From Lachnospiraceae bacterium UBA7054 (GTDB lineage Bacteria; Bacillota; Clostridia; Lachnospirales; Lachnospiraceae), in the NCBI GenBank assembly GCA_002492725.1, contig DLAF01000011.1, forward strand, positions 72,526 to 133,593: 61,068 nucleotides of DNA. Reading direction: 5' to 3'. Positions 15,205 through 23,787 of this stretch are shown here, piece by piece. The notes under the pieces were generated by a model, which was not told the origin of the DNA, made no database searches, and worked only from the letters and a program-made list of their open reading frames with translations. The position numbers were made by a program, and so were the translations under genes. Position 1 is the stretch's first letter; every line of letters begins with the position of its first letter.

Positions 15205-16911
15205 TTAGGATACATAGGCAAAACCAAGGATCGTAAACGTTTTTTCCTCCTCACCTTCTGCCATGCGGATGCTGACTCTGTGCCATCCGGCCTCCTGCTC
15301 CTGCACAAGGATCACGGGATTGCAGTGGATCCAGCCATTGATATGGGGATCCGCCGTAAGTTTCTTTTCCCCGTCCACAAAGACATCCGCCCGTCCGGCA
15401 TCCAGTTCCCCGGAATCCTTAAAGATAAGCAGCAGCGCCCTGCACGTAATTTCCAGCGTAAAGTCTCCGCCCTGCTTCACCCGTTTTCCGTCATACATCC
15501 AGTTGTGCGGGAACTGCGGCGTACCCGTCAGATCCTCGTTCATCTCCACGCACTGCAGTTTATCGTCCACAAAAAGAAAGCTTCCGGGCTTTACCACCAC
15601 GTCCTTTGGCATGTCCTTTTTATCCAGCAGACGCACCTTCTCAAAGTCCGCGCCGATCACGGGCGCAGGAAGCTTCTTATTTGCAGGCTCCGCGCTGCCC
15701 CCCTGTTCTTTTGCCTTTTCAAAACAGTACATCAGACAGTCTGCCATGATGGTATGGCCCGCGTTGGTCGGATGGAACATGTCATAGAAAAACTGATTTT
15801 TGGAGAGCACCCTCCCCTCGCCGGCTTTCAGACGAAACTGCGGTGTCACGGCATTTAAGACGCTGACCATGGGCAGATCGTAACGCTCTCCCACCACGCC
15901 AAGCCGCTCCTGCAGATTCCAATCATCCGCAAAAACTGCAAAAAGCAGTACGACCGCGGGGGCATTTGGCAGCATCAGAATCTTGCGCACCAGACTCTCA
16001 TAGCAGTTTCCCTTCGTCTCGTCTCCCTCGTCGTTCACTGCGAACTCCACCACCACAATATCAGGTGTTATTTCTCCATCTCTCAGAACATCCCGCTCAA
16101 AACGGATCATGCCAAGCTCCGAGGGTGTGCCGCCTACCCCGGCCTTGACGAAATGAACGTTATCTCCTTTGCCGAATTTCCCGGCGAAACGCTGATAGGA
16201 TTTATAAGCATAAGACTCGCTATTGATTGGTATCGCGCCGGCTCCCTGCGTAATGGAACCGCCAATGTAGGCAAGGGTAACATCCTCCCCCCGCTCGGCC
16301 TTTTCGATTGCCTTTAAAAGTCTGGCGGTATCTCCAAGCTGCATGAGCGAACGGGCCGTCATTTCCCGATAAGCCGCACAATCATAGTCGATTGCCTCAT
16401 CTTCCGCCGTCTCAGGCGCCTCAAATCCATCGTTTAGGTAAAAGCGAACGCTCGCCGATGCCTGCGTCTTTGCCTCCGGAAACTCAAAACGAATCTGTCC
16501 CGGCTCCTTATCGTCAGCGCTCCACTCCTGCTGTTCCAGTACAATCCGCACCTCCGCGCCGTCTGTGCGCAGCGTCTTTTTAATCGTCGTGCCGCCGCCC
16601 AAAGGATCCTTGTTCCCGTACATCTGAAAGGCGAAGACCACCTCCTTTGTCGGATCATCCGCCACCACACTCACACCAATGCTATGCACCAGTCTGCGAA
16701 ATCCCTCAGTGCTCTTCATCAGGGAGATCTCTTCCTCGTCCGTCACGTTCCCCGCGATCCGCGCGCTGCTTAAAAGTCTCCCCGAATCCTCATAGATAAA
16801 CTGAATCCCCCGTCCGTCCGGCTGTGGGGCGCCGAATATCTCCTTTTCCCGCATGATATAAAAGAAGGGTTTCCTGCTCTCAGGATCCTTCGGTGCCGTT
16901 GGTCCTCTCAT
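15205..16911 (-). CDS. SGNH/GDSL-type hydrolase, probable carbohydrate esterase
   Basis: A 568-residue protein with three parts: an N-terminal beta-rich region (~1-180), an SGNH hydrolase core (~195-390) and a C-terminal beta-rich region. The core shows block I as AYIGGSITQGAGA (nucleophile Ser), VGGTPSELG, block III as EFAVNDEGD and block V as DMFHPTNAGH (catalytic Asp/His). No signal peptide, so cytoplasmic. With glycosidases and a sugar importer nearby it probably removes acetyl groups from imported xylan or mannan oligosaccharides. The CE family cannot be fixed by eye. The start is backed by AGGAGG. It follows the GH8 gene and precedes the Spo0A-type gene. Confidence 0.8.
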   Translation of the reverse strand: MRGPTAPKDPESRKPFFYIMREKEIFGAPQPDGRGIQFIYEDSGRLLSSARIAGNVTDEEEISLMKSTEGFRRLVHSIGVSVVADDPTKEVVFAFQMYGNKDPLGGGTTIKKTLRTDGAEVRIVLEQQEWSADDKEPGQIRFEFPEAKTQASASVRFYLNDGFEAPETAEDEAIDYDCAAYREMTARSLMQLGDTARLLKAIEKAERGEDVTLAYIGGSITQGAGAIPINSESYAYKSYQRFAGKFGKGDNVHFVKAGVGGTPSELGMIRFERDVLRDGEITPDIVVVEFAVNDEGDETKGNCYESLVRKILMLPNAPAVVLLFAVFADDWNLQERLGVVGERYDLPMVSVLNAVTPQFRLKAGEGRVLSKNQFFYDMFHPTNAGHTIMADCLMYCFEKAKEQGGSAEPANKKLPAPVIGADFEKVRLLDKKDMPKDVVVKPGSFLFVDDKLQCVEMNEDLTGTPQFPHNWMYDGKRVKQGGDFTLEITCRALLLIFKDSGELDAGRADVFVDGEKKLTADPHINGWIHCNPVILVQEQEAGWHRVSIRMAEGEEEKTFTILGFAYVS

Positions 16912-16951
16912 CTTAATATCCTCCTCTTTCCTATTTCCTATATTTTTTATA

Positions 16952-16980
16952 AACGCATTGAGCGCAAGCGCGTCTGCGTT
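16952..16980 (-). other. Hairpin between GH8 and esterase genes
   Basis: A 6-bp outer stem (AACGCA/TGCGTT) holds an inner GCGC-TT-GCGC stem. On the minus strand it is followed by TTTATAAAAAA, a poor U-tract, so it may be a weak terminator or an attenuator after the GH8 gene. Confidence 0.35.
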
Positions 16981-17022
16981 GGTTGAACTATTTGTACAAT
17001 CATATAAATAGCATATGTTATT

Positions 17023-18177
17023 TTACCAAATGCGGTACCGCCCGGCCAGCGCCAGCCACGCAAACACATAGAGGCAGTTGTCGTAATATCTTCGATCGCC
17101 TTTTCGCATTGGCTCCTCGTAAAACCGCCTCACCCAGTCCGCCGCCAGTCGCGCCTTCTCTGACAGGTTTTCCGCATTCAGGGCTTCCGGAATCGCCAGC
17201 GTCCCCTGCGCGGTCGTGGCAAGCATCCCTACCGGGTGCAGAGCAGGACGATCGATGAGCTCACCGTCAATCTTATAAGTCATATACGGATCATCCTTTC
17301 GCGTTACTCCCAGGAAATACTGCAGACGCTCCGCTGCCGTCCGCTGCCCGACGTCCTCTCCCATCCAGGCATAATCCAGCCCAATATTTGCCACCGTGCG
17401 GTAGGCATCAGAATAAAAGTATCCAAACTCTCCCCACGCAAACTTCTGGTACACCGGAGACCCGTCAAAGTTTGCATACTCCGCACACATGCCGGTCTCC
17501 TTGTGGCAAGCCACTGCCAGATAAGCCCTGCTCGCCGCTTCCGCCCTCTCCCAGAAGGGTCTGTCCTCCTCATAAGCCCATTTTGCAAAGAGATGATAAA
17601 AATGGGGCAGATGATAAGACGGATCCGTGAAAGGAGAACCCGGCACAAAGAGGATCTGACCGTTTTCCAGATTCCACATGGGGCAGCCTCCCCTCCCCTC
17701 CTGTCCTTTATGGAGACAAGCCCTGAGAATTTCCTTTGCCTGTGTGCTGTAATCGAAAATGCCTTCTCCGTCGCCCCATCTGTGAGAGGCAAAAAACAGC
17801 GCCATCGCAAAATATTCCTCACCGTCCGGTGCGGGGCCGTAAGCATTCTTCGTCCCGTCCACGGCACAGGACCAAGCAAAATATCCCTCGTTCTCACCCT
17901 CTGCCATCCACATATAGGTCTTCGCCCACTTCCAGAGTCTGTCAAAGTCCTCCTTCCTGTCAAGCTGCACACAGATCATCATGCCGTAGGACATCCCTTC
18001 CGTACGGGCATCATGATTCCCCGTATCCTCTATGTAAGCCATATCCTCCCCCACGGGATGATAAAGCCGCTCGGTCTCATCATAAAAGAAAGTCTGCACG
18101 ATCTCAGAAAGCCTCTTTTCAAGTTCCTCCTCCGATATGCCGATCTCACCAAATACGTTGCGATATGTTCTTTCCAT
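17023..18177 (-). CDS. GH8 reducing-end xylose-releasing exo-oligoxylanase (Rex-like)
   Basis: Rex enzymes cut single xylose units from the reducing end of xylo-oligosaccharides. The 384-residue protein shows the GH8 pattern: DARTEGMSYGMMICV, with the probable general acid Glu at residue 60, then WAKTYMWMAEGENEGYFAWSC and PDGEEYFAMALFFASHRWG. The later AYRTVANIGLDYAWMG stretch contains a candidate Asp. No signal peptide is present, as in known intracellular Rex proteins. The start at 18177 follows TTAGGAGACTGGAAG; an upstream in-frame ATG lies within the promoter. It has its own promoter just downstream of the transporter operon terminator, and probably shares a transcript with the esterase gene. 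Confidence 0.9.
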   Translation of the reverse strand: MERTYRNVFGEIGISEEELEKRLSEIVQTFFYDETERLYHPVGEDMAYIEDTGNHDARTEGMSYGMMICVQLDRKEDFDRLWKWAKTYMWMAEGENEGYFAWSCAVDGTKNAYGPAPDGEEYFAMALFFASHRWGDGEGIFDYSTQAKEILRACLHKGQEGRGGCPMWNLENGQILFVPGSPFTDPSYHLPHFYHLFAKWAYEEDRPFWERAEAASRAYLAVACHKETGMCAEYANFDGSPVYQKFAWGEFGYFYSDAYRTVANIGLDYAWMGEDVGQRTAAERLQYFLGVTRKDDPYMTYKIDGELIDRPALHPVGMLATTAQGTLAIPEALNAENLSEKARLAADWVRRFYEEPMRKGDRRYYDNCLYVFAWLALAGRYRIW

Positions 18178-18208
18178 CTTCCAGTCTCCTAATATTGTTA
18201 TTTGCTTA

Positions 18209-18237
18209 ATTTTAACAAAGAAGTAAGAATTTCGCAA
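18209..18237 (-). promoter_or_regulatory. Promoter of the GH8-esterase unit
   Basis: TTGCGA (18232-18237), 17-bp spacer, TAAAAT (18209-18214). It lies just after the bidirectional terminator and 30 bp before the GH8 start. Confidence 0.6.
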
Positions 18238-18275
18238 TTACCTATTGCCATATCACATCAAATTGCTTCACAAAG

Positions 18276-18301
18276 AAAAATGCCCATTCACGGGCATTTT
18301 T
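18276..18301. terminator. Bidirectional intrinsic terminator after the sugar ABC transporter operon
   Basis: A perfect 10-bp inverted repeat (AAAAATGCCC / GGGCATTTTT) with a 6-nt loop and U-runs on both strands. It stops the solute-binding protein-permease-permease transcript before the GH8 promoter. Confidence 0.9.
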
Positions 18302-18337
18302 CAATCCATCTTTCTTTATTTATGTATCGCTGTCAGA

Positions 18338-19231
18338 TTACTCCTTCACGCCGCCAATGGTGAGACCTGTCACGAAATATCTCTGTAAGAAAGGGTACAG
18401 GCAGATGATCGGGAGCATGGTCACCACGGTAGCCGCCGCCCGGATCGTTACCGGCGTCACCGAGGCCGCATTGTACTTGGCGGAATCCGCGCTGCCGCTC
18501 TGCTGCATCACGGAAGATAACAGTTTCATCAACTCATACTGCAGGGTGGTGTACTCTGTCTTCAAGCGGTTATAAAGCATGGCGTCAAACCAGGAATTCC
18601 AGTGTCCCACCGCCACAAACAGGGCAACCGTAGCGTACACCGGCTTGCATAACGGGGAGATGATCTTCACAAAAATCGTCATATAGCCTGCGCCGTCAAG
18701 CTGCGCCGACTCTTCCAAGCTGTCCGGCAGGCCGTTCATATAAGTACGAATCACCAGCATATTCCAGGCGCTGATCGCCCCGGGCACCACATACACCCAA
18801 AAGCTGTTGGTCAGGTGCAGATTGCGATACAGCAGGAAAACCGGAATCATACCACCGTTAACATACATCGTGATGACCCAAAACAGGGACAGCTGTGCCT
18901 TAAAGATAAAACGCTTTCTGCTGACCACATAGGCGAGCAGGGCGTTCACCAACAGAGCCGACAATGTGCCGATTACTGTTCGAAGCACCGTGATCTTTGC
19001 GCCCGTCAGGAGATTTTGCATGGCGAGCACTGTATCATAACTCTTTAAGGAAAACTTTCTCGGCCAGAGATAGATGCCTCCCCGCACCGCGTCGATTCCC
19101 TCGTTGAAGGAGATTGCCACGGTATTAATGACCGGATAGAGGGTCACGATCACAAAGCACGTCATAAAGATGCCGATCAGCACCGAAATCAGTTTGTCCT
19201 CAAAGGAATGTTTTATTGTCTTTGTATTCAT
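18338..19231 (-). CDS. Carbohydrate ABC transporter permease (CUT1, LplC/YtcP-like)
   Basis: Inner-membrane permease of 297 residues with about six hydrophobic segments. The cytoplasmic EAA loop that docks the ATPase is EESAQLDGAGYMTIFVKI near residues 187-204. The C terminus ends FVTGLTIGGVKE, typical of the LplC/YtcP group that works with large (>500 aa) solute-binding lipoproteins. It ends an operon SBP-permease-permease and is followed by a strong terminator. No ATPase is in this window; CUT1 systems often share an MsmK-type ATPase encoded elsewhere. Confidence 0.92.
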   Translation of the reverse strand: MNTKTIKHSFEDKLISVLIGIFMTCFVIVTLYPVINTVAISFNEGIDAVRGGIYLWPRKFSLKSYDTVLAMQNLLTGAKITVLRTVIGTLSALLVNALLAYVVSRKRFIFKAQLSLFWVITMYVNGGMIPVFLLYRNLHLTNSFWVYVVPGAISAWNMLVIRTYMNGLPDSLEESAQLDGAGYMTIFVKIISPLCKPVYATVALFVAVGHWNSWFDAMLYNRLKTEYTTLQYELMKLLSSVMQQSGSADSAKYNAASVTPVTIRAAATVVTMLPIICLYPFLQRYFVTGLTIGGVKE

Positions 19232-19243
19232 CCTCTCCTCCTC

Positions 19244-20188
19244 CTAGAACAATCTTTCTTCGCCGGCGCGCTTCGCCCATGCGTTACACACCAGAATCAG
19301 GGCAATACTGACCGCACTCTTAAAGATACCGGCTGCTGTACCCATCGAAAAGTCATTTTGACTGATACCCCATTTGAGCACATAAATGTCGATGGTTTGA
19401 GACACGCTCTGCACAAGGCCGTTTCCTAACAGATACTGTACTTCAAAGCCGGCATTCAGCACATTACCCACATTCATCAACAGCAATATGATAATGGTTG
19501 GTTTGATACCCGGCATCGTTATGTAGCGGATCTTAGCAAACCTTCCCGCGCCGTCGATAGAAGCTGCCTCATAGAGACTCGGGTCGATGGCCGTAATTGC
19601 CGCCAGATAAATGATAGCATTCCACCCCGTCTCCTTCCAGCAGTTCGCAAAAGCGACGATCGGCCAGAAAAACTTCGGATGGGCAAAAAAGTTAATCGCC
19701 TGATCAATGATACCCGCCCGCTGCAACAGATCGTTGATGATGCCCGTATTGGAAAGGGCGTCGTGCAGGATACCCGTCACGATGATCCAGGAAAGGAAGT
19801 GCGGCAGATAAGACACCGTCTGTATCGTCTTCTTCACCATGGAATGCCTTATTTCGTTTAAGAGAATGGCGAACAGAATCGCCATGATCGTAGTCGTCAA
19901 AAGGTTAAGCGCGCCCATTGCAAAGGTATTTCTGATGACCCGCAAAAAGGTCGCATCGGAAAACAGGAACTTAAATTTGTCAAGTCCCACGAATTGAGAA
20001 TGGAGAAGTCCATCCTTGGGCTTATAATTCTGGAAAGCCATTAACCACCCCGTCAGCGGCCAATAGTAGAAGACGATCCCGTAGACCACCACAAAAAAGG
20101 ATATGATGAGCAGGGTCTTCTGTCTCTTGATTTCTTTCCAGGTAATCTTCTTATCTTTTTTTGCTGTAGAAACATTTGTCTGCGCCAT
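19244..20188 (-). CDS. Carbohydrate ABC transporter permease (CUT1, LplB-like)
   Basis: Inner-membrane permease of 314 residues. A long cytoplasmic N terminus (KKDKKITWKEIKRQK) precedes six membrane segments. The EAA loop reads YEAASIDGAGRFAKIRYITMPG at about residues 213-234 (key residues E, A, A, D, G). The motif FYYWPLTGWLMAFQNYKP near residue 45 is typical of LplB/YtePQ permeases. It pairs with the following permease (12-bp gap) to form the importer channel. A perfect 10-bp stem-loop separates it from the solute-binding protein gene and may lower its expression relative to that gene. Confidence 0.92.
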   Translation of the reverse strand: MAQTNVSTAKKDKKITWKEIKRQKTLLIISFFVVVYGIVFYYWPLTGWLMAFQNYKPKDGLLHSQFVGLDKFKFLFSDATFLRVIRNTFAMGALNLLTTTIMAILFAILLNEIRHSMVKKTIQTVSYLPHFLSWIIVTGILHDALSNTGIINDLLQRAGIIDQAINFFAHPKFFWPIVAFANCWKETGWNAIIYLAAITAIDPSLYEAASIDGAGRFAKIRYITMPGIKPTIIILLLMNVGNVLNAGFEVQYLLGNGLVQSVSQTIDIYVLKWGISQNDFSMGTAAGIFKSAVSIALILVCNAWAKRAGEERLF

Positions 20189-20210
20189 TTCGCTACTCCC
20201 ATTTGATAGA

Positions 20211-20255
20211 GTAAGGCGGCAACCATCTTAAATAGGTGAGTTATCGCCGCCTTAC
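20211..20255 (-). other. Intercistronic stem-loop after the solute-binding protein gene
   Basis: Perfect 10-bp stem GTAAGGCGGC / GCCGCCTTAC with a 25-nt loop and no U-tract. Such stem-loops after binding-protein genes often protect the upstream mRNA segment from 3' decay, giving more binding protein than permease. That role is inferred. Confidence 0.65.
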
Positions 20256-20270
20256 ATGCCTTCTTTTCTT

Positions 20271-21992
20271 TTACTTAAAGGTATCCAGGATTGCCTGCAT
20301 CTCTGCCAGGAAATCCTCAGGCTTACAAGCATTGTACGCTGTCATGTACTCTTCCCAGCCCTGCTCGAAATCAGGTGCCATTACGACCTTGGGAAGCCAC
20401 TCGTGCTTGCACTCGCCCATGAGCGCCCATGCCGTACCGCCGGGAGTAGCCGTGGTAAAGTTATTAGAATAGCTGTACATCGGGAACCATGCCGCATTCT
20501 GTTCCACAATAGAACCGATCATGCCGGGATAAGTGGTAACCCCGTACGCCTCGAAGCACTTTCTCAAAGGTTCCGCCATGTCGCTCATAAACTCGGAAGG
20601 CTGCTCCTCAGACTTCATCGCATTCTTGCCGTCCCAATGCGTTCCGCCCCACTGCGGGAAATAAGAATAGTCGCACTTGTGAGACGCCTGATAGGAAGTG
20701 TTCGTCCAATTCATTCTCATCTCATCGGTTCTGTAGTACAAACCGTCGTCATCCACTAAGTAGTCAACGCCCTCAACGCCCCAGAATCTGAGATCGTGAA
20801 GCTCCTGATCCATGCAGACATCTACCAGGAATTTGAACGCCTTGTCGGGATCCTTACAGTCAACGGAGATTGCGATACCGCTTGCCTGGTTTACCGTGTC
20901 ATCATAGGTATGCCATCTGTTCTCCATACCCCTCTCGGTGGTCAGGCCAAGAGGAACATAGTTGCAGCCCTTCTGATCCAGACCCTGCTGCTTAAACACA
21001 TCGTTTACGGTGTAAGCGAAATCCCACCACTGATCAACCATGCCGAGCACGCGGCCGGTGGAAAGTTTTGCGATATACTCGTCGTAAGTCTGGGTAAAGC
21101 TCTCGGGATCCACAAAGCCCTTCTGATACTCTTCGTTCAGCTTTCTGAAGTATTTGATGGTATCCTCGGAGGTATTGTAATCCTCAATGGTCATAGTCTC
21201 TTTGTTTACGATAACGGAACCGTCGTTGGGATAGCCTGCCAGGAACTGACCTGCATTCTCCAGACAGAAGTATCTCCAGTCCTCACAGAGAATGGTGTAA
21301 GCGATGTTCTCCGTGCCATCCTCCATGGTCGGGTTCGCAGCAATGTAGCTCTCCAGGAGATCGAAATACTCATCCATTGTCTGAATGTCCGGATAACCTG
21401 CCCACTCCAGTACTCTCACCTGGATCCAGAAAGCCTCGTCATTGTGCGTTGTCGTCTTGCTCTCCCCGTATGTATTACCGAAGGGATTGATCCAGTAGAT
21501 GTGCCCGTCGGGCTGGCGGAATTTCTCCCACTCCTCCGGGGTGAACCAGGTATCACGGAATTCCGGATACTGATCAATATACTCGTCCAAAGGAATCAGT
21601 GCACCTGCGTCCACCAGCTGGGACATATCGTCAGTGTCTAAGTAATCGGGATACTCACCGCCCGCGATCAGGGTACCGGTTGCCTCCTCAGCCGTCTGAC
21701 CGGTAAGCCAAGTCTCCTTTACTTTAACGCCCGTCTTCTCCGCGATCATCTGCATGATCTCGTTATCATCATTCTTTTCCTTGCCGGGCATCGTGATAAA
21801 CATGGAAAACTCCGTAATATCGCCGCTTGCCACAGGAGCCTCCGCGCTGTCGCCGGAATCGCCGCTTGCAGTGGTCTCACCTGTCGTCCCCGTTGTCTCA
21901 GTCGTTTCTCCACCACCGCCGCCGCAGCCGACAAGCATAGATGCCGTCATTGCCGCAACAAGAAGCAGCGCTGTCACTTTCTTACACTTCAT
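20271..21992 (-). CDS. Sugar ABC transporter solute-binding lipoprotein (family 1, LplA-like)
   Basis: A 573-residue lipoprotein with a signal peptide ending in the lipobox MLVG-C near residue 22. A flexible Gly/Thr/Ser-rich linker follows, then a large type-1 solute-binding fold (SEFSMFITMPGKEKND..., many Trp/Tyr residues suited to sugar stacking). It would be anchored outside the membrane and hand oligosaccharides to the two permeases encoded next. The ligand is unknown; nearby GH8, GH43, GH26 and esterase genes suggest xylan- or mannan-derived oligosaccharides. The operon has its own promoter and is separated from the regulator gene by a terminator. Confidence 0.93.
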   Translation of the reverse strand: MKCKKVTALLLVAAMTASMLVGCGGGGGETTETTGTTGETTASGDSGDSAEAPVASGDITEFSMFITMPGKEKNDDNEIMQMIAEKTGVKVKETWLTGQTAEEATGTLIAGGEYPDYLDTDDMSQLVDAGALIPLDEYIDQYPEFRDTWFTPEEWEKFRQPDGHIYWINPFGNTYGESKTTTHNDEAFWIQVRVLEWAGYPDIQTMDEYFDLLESYIAANPTMEDGTENIAYTILCEDWRYFCLENAGQFLAGYPNDGSVIVNKETMTIEDYNTSEDTIKYFRKLNEEYQKGFVDPESFTQTYDEYIAKLSTGRVLGMVDQWWDFAYTVNDVFKQQGLDQKGCNYVPLGLTTERGMENRWHTYDDTVNQASGIAISVDCKDPDKAFKFLVDVCMDQELHDLRFWGVEGVDYLVDDDGLYYRTDEMRMNWTNTSYQASHKCDYSYFPQWGGTHWDGKNAMKSEEQPSEFMSDMAEPLRKCFEAYGVTTYPGMIGSIVEQNAAWFPMYSYSNNFTTATPGGTAWALMGECKHEWLPKVVMAPDFEQGWEEYMTAYNACKPEDFLAEMQAILDTFK

Positions 21993-22033
21993 GTTTTGTT
22001 CCTCCCTCGTAATTAGTTTTTGGTTATAATTCT

Positions 22034-22061
22034 ATTTTATTTTAAAGCCTTTCCTTCACAA
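22034..22061 (-). promoter_or_regulatory. Promoter of the sugar importer operon
   Basis: TTGTGA (22056-22061), 16-bp spacer, TAAAAT (22034-22039), about 40 bp upstream of the solute-binding protein start. Presumably activated by the AraC-type regulator encoded just upstream. Confidence 0.5.
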
Positions 22062-22077
22062 CCCGATAAAGTCTAAC

Positions 22078-22117
22078 AAAAAGCCGGATAAATTCTAGCT
22101 GTTAGAATTTGCCCGGC
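22078..22117 (-). terminator. Intrinsic terminator after the response regulator gene
   Basis: A two-tier stem: GCCGG/CCGGC outside and AAATTCTA/TAGAATTT inside, closed by a short loop and followed by UUUUUG on the minus strand. It ends the two-component operon ahead of the importer promoter. Confidence 0.85.
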
Positions 22118-22181
22118 CTCCGCCTTCCTTTCTCTTCCTGTATCTTCCTATCACTTCCTGTTTCTTCCGCTGTTATTCCAT

Positions 22182-23786
22182 TTACTCCTGCCCTTCCCTG
22201 GCCTGTTTGCGGTAACGGGAGGGTGTGCAGCCCTCCTGCTCAATAAAGCGGCTGATAAAGTAATCCAGATCATGATACCCCACATCCTCGGCGATCTCTC
22301 CAATCTTCTTGTCCGTCCGTACCAGCTGTATTGCCGCCTCGTTGATGCGATAAGTATTCAAATAGCTCTTGAAGGACTGTCCGTAACGTTTACGGAAAAT
22401 CTGCCCCAGATAAGAGCTGTTGATATAGTATTTCTGCCCCAGCTCCCTGAGCGTCAAATTCTGTGCATAACGCTCCCTGATCTCGCTCTCAACTTCCTGC
22501 AGGATACCGCCGGAGACATTCTTTTTCAGCTGTGCCAGATACTCCGCATACTCACCGGCAAATTTGCGCAGATGCGCTCTGCTGCCCCGGATGATCTCCT
22601 CTTTCGACACATTGCCGCTGATGTAGGAGAGCACTTCGTCCTGACTCACGGACTCGTCCTGTTTGGTCGCCAGACCAAGGAGTCTGAAAATGAGCCAGTT
22701 TATGTTTGTGGCTACCGTCTCCTTCGTCCTGTCAAGCTGATCCATCTCCGTAAAGAGCGCGTCCACGCTCTTGTTGATGGCTATGGCATCGCCCTTATCC
22801 ACCGCCTCCACCAGCGCATCCAAAGAGCGGGCACAGAGGATGGGCTTTGCTTCTCCCACCTGCACCTCCTTTTCATAGTAGTAGATGCTCTGCCTGTCCT
22901 GAAAGCCTTTGAAGGAACGCAGCACACAGGCCGAGCTGTAAGAGTGGGAAATTTTGGCAATATCCTCCACCCGCTTCCCGAGCAGCAAAATCACCGGCAC
23001 ATTCTCGCTCCCCCTCTGCAGCGCCTGATGAAAGGCCCGCATAAACGTCCCCTCGTTCATGTTCCGCTCTACGGCCATGTAATCGCAGTAGAGAAACCCG
23101 ATCTCGTACTCCTCCTCATAGACAAAGAACTCACCCAGCAAATGGTCGGCGTCTTCCTGCAGATAAACCGCCGCACAATCGTAGACAGCGTCCTTTAAAC
23201 CCGCCACCTCCTCGTCCGTCATCTCCTCAAGCGCCGCCAGGTCGTTGAGACAAATATGGAGATAGCGCATACCATCCGGGCAGCGAAAATGCTCACGCAC
23301 ATAGGCAAGCCTCTGTTCCTCCGTCCTTCCCTGCAGAAGCGCTGACAGATTCTGCAGCAAATACCCCCTCTGCATTCGCTTTGTATCAAGCTCTTCCTGC
23401 CTGGAAACTGCTCTGTTGTCGGCTACCTTCCTGACGATTGTAAGAAGCTGTTCCTTCTGTACCGGCTTTAGCAGATATTCCATCACTTCATAGCGAATCG
23501 CCGCCTGTGCGTACTTAAAATCACTGTAACCGCTCAGAATGACCACATAGGCATCCGTGTTCTTCTCCCGCCTTATAGCCTCCAGCAGCTCGATCCCGTT
23601 CATCCGCGGCATACGAATATCAGTCACGATCAGATCGACCTCGCCTTCCGCGAGATAATCGAAAGCCTCCTGCCCGTCGGCCGCCATTTTCACAATCCTG
23701 CAGCCCTCTTTTTCCCAGTCTATGAGTCTGGCAAGCCCCTGCAGAATGAAAGGCTCATCATCCACCAACATTACCCGCATTGCCAT
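22182..23786 (-). CDS. YesN-type response regulator with AraC DNA-binding domain
   Basis: A 534-residue regulator. The N-terminal receiver starts RVMLVDDEPFILQGL and has the phospho-acceptor in DLIVTDIRMPRMNG (Asp near residue 55) and the Lys in YLLKPVQKEQL. A ~280-residue linker follows. The C terminus (~430-534) is an AraC double helix-turn-helix with YYINSSYLGQIFRKRYGQSFKSYLN and AEDVGYHDLDYFISRFIEQEGCTPSRYRK. It starts one base after the histidine kinase stop, so translation is coupled. It should control the neighbouring glycan-use genes in response to extracellular sugar. Confidence 0.93.
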   Translation of the reverse strand: MAMRVMLVDDEPFILQGLARLIDWEKEGCRIVKMAADGQEAFDYLAEGEVDLIVTDIRMPRMNGIELLEAIRREKNTDAYVVILSGYSDFKYAQAAIRYEVMEYLLKPVQKEQLLTIVRKVADNRAVSRQEELDTKRMQRGYLLQNLSALLQGRTEEQRLAYVREHFRCPDGMRYLHICLNDLAALEEMTDEEVAGLKDAVYDCAAVYLQEDADHLLGEFFVYEEEYEIGFLYCDYMAVERNMNEGTFMRAFHQALQRGSENVPVILLLGKRVEDIAKISHSYSSACVLRSFKGFQDRQSIYYYEKEVQVGEAKPILCARSLDALVEAVDKGDAIAINKSVDALFTEMDQLDRTKETVATNINWLIFRLLGLATKQDESVSQDEVLSYISGNVSKEEIIRGSRAHLRKFAGEYAEYLAQLKKNVSGGILQEVESEIRERYAQNLTLRELGQKYYINSSYLGQIFRKRYGQSFKSYLNTYRINEAAIQLVRTDKKIGEIAEDVGYHDLDYFISRFIEQEGCTPSRYRKQAREGQE

Positions 23787-23787
23787 A

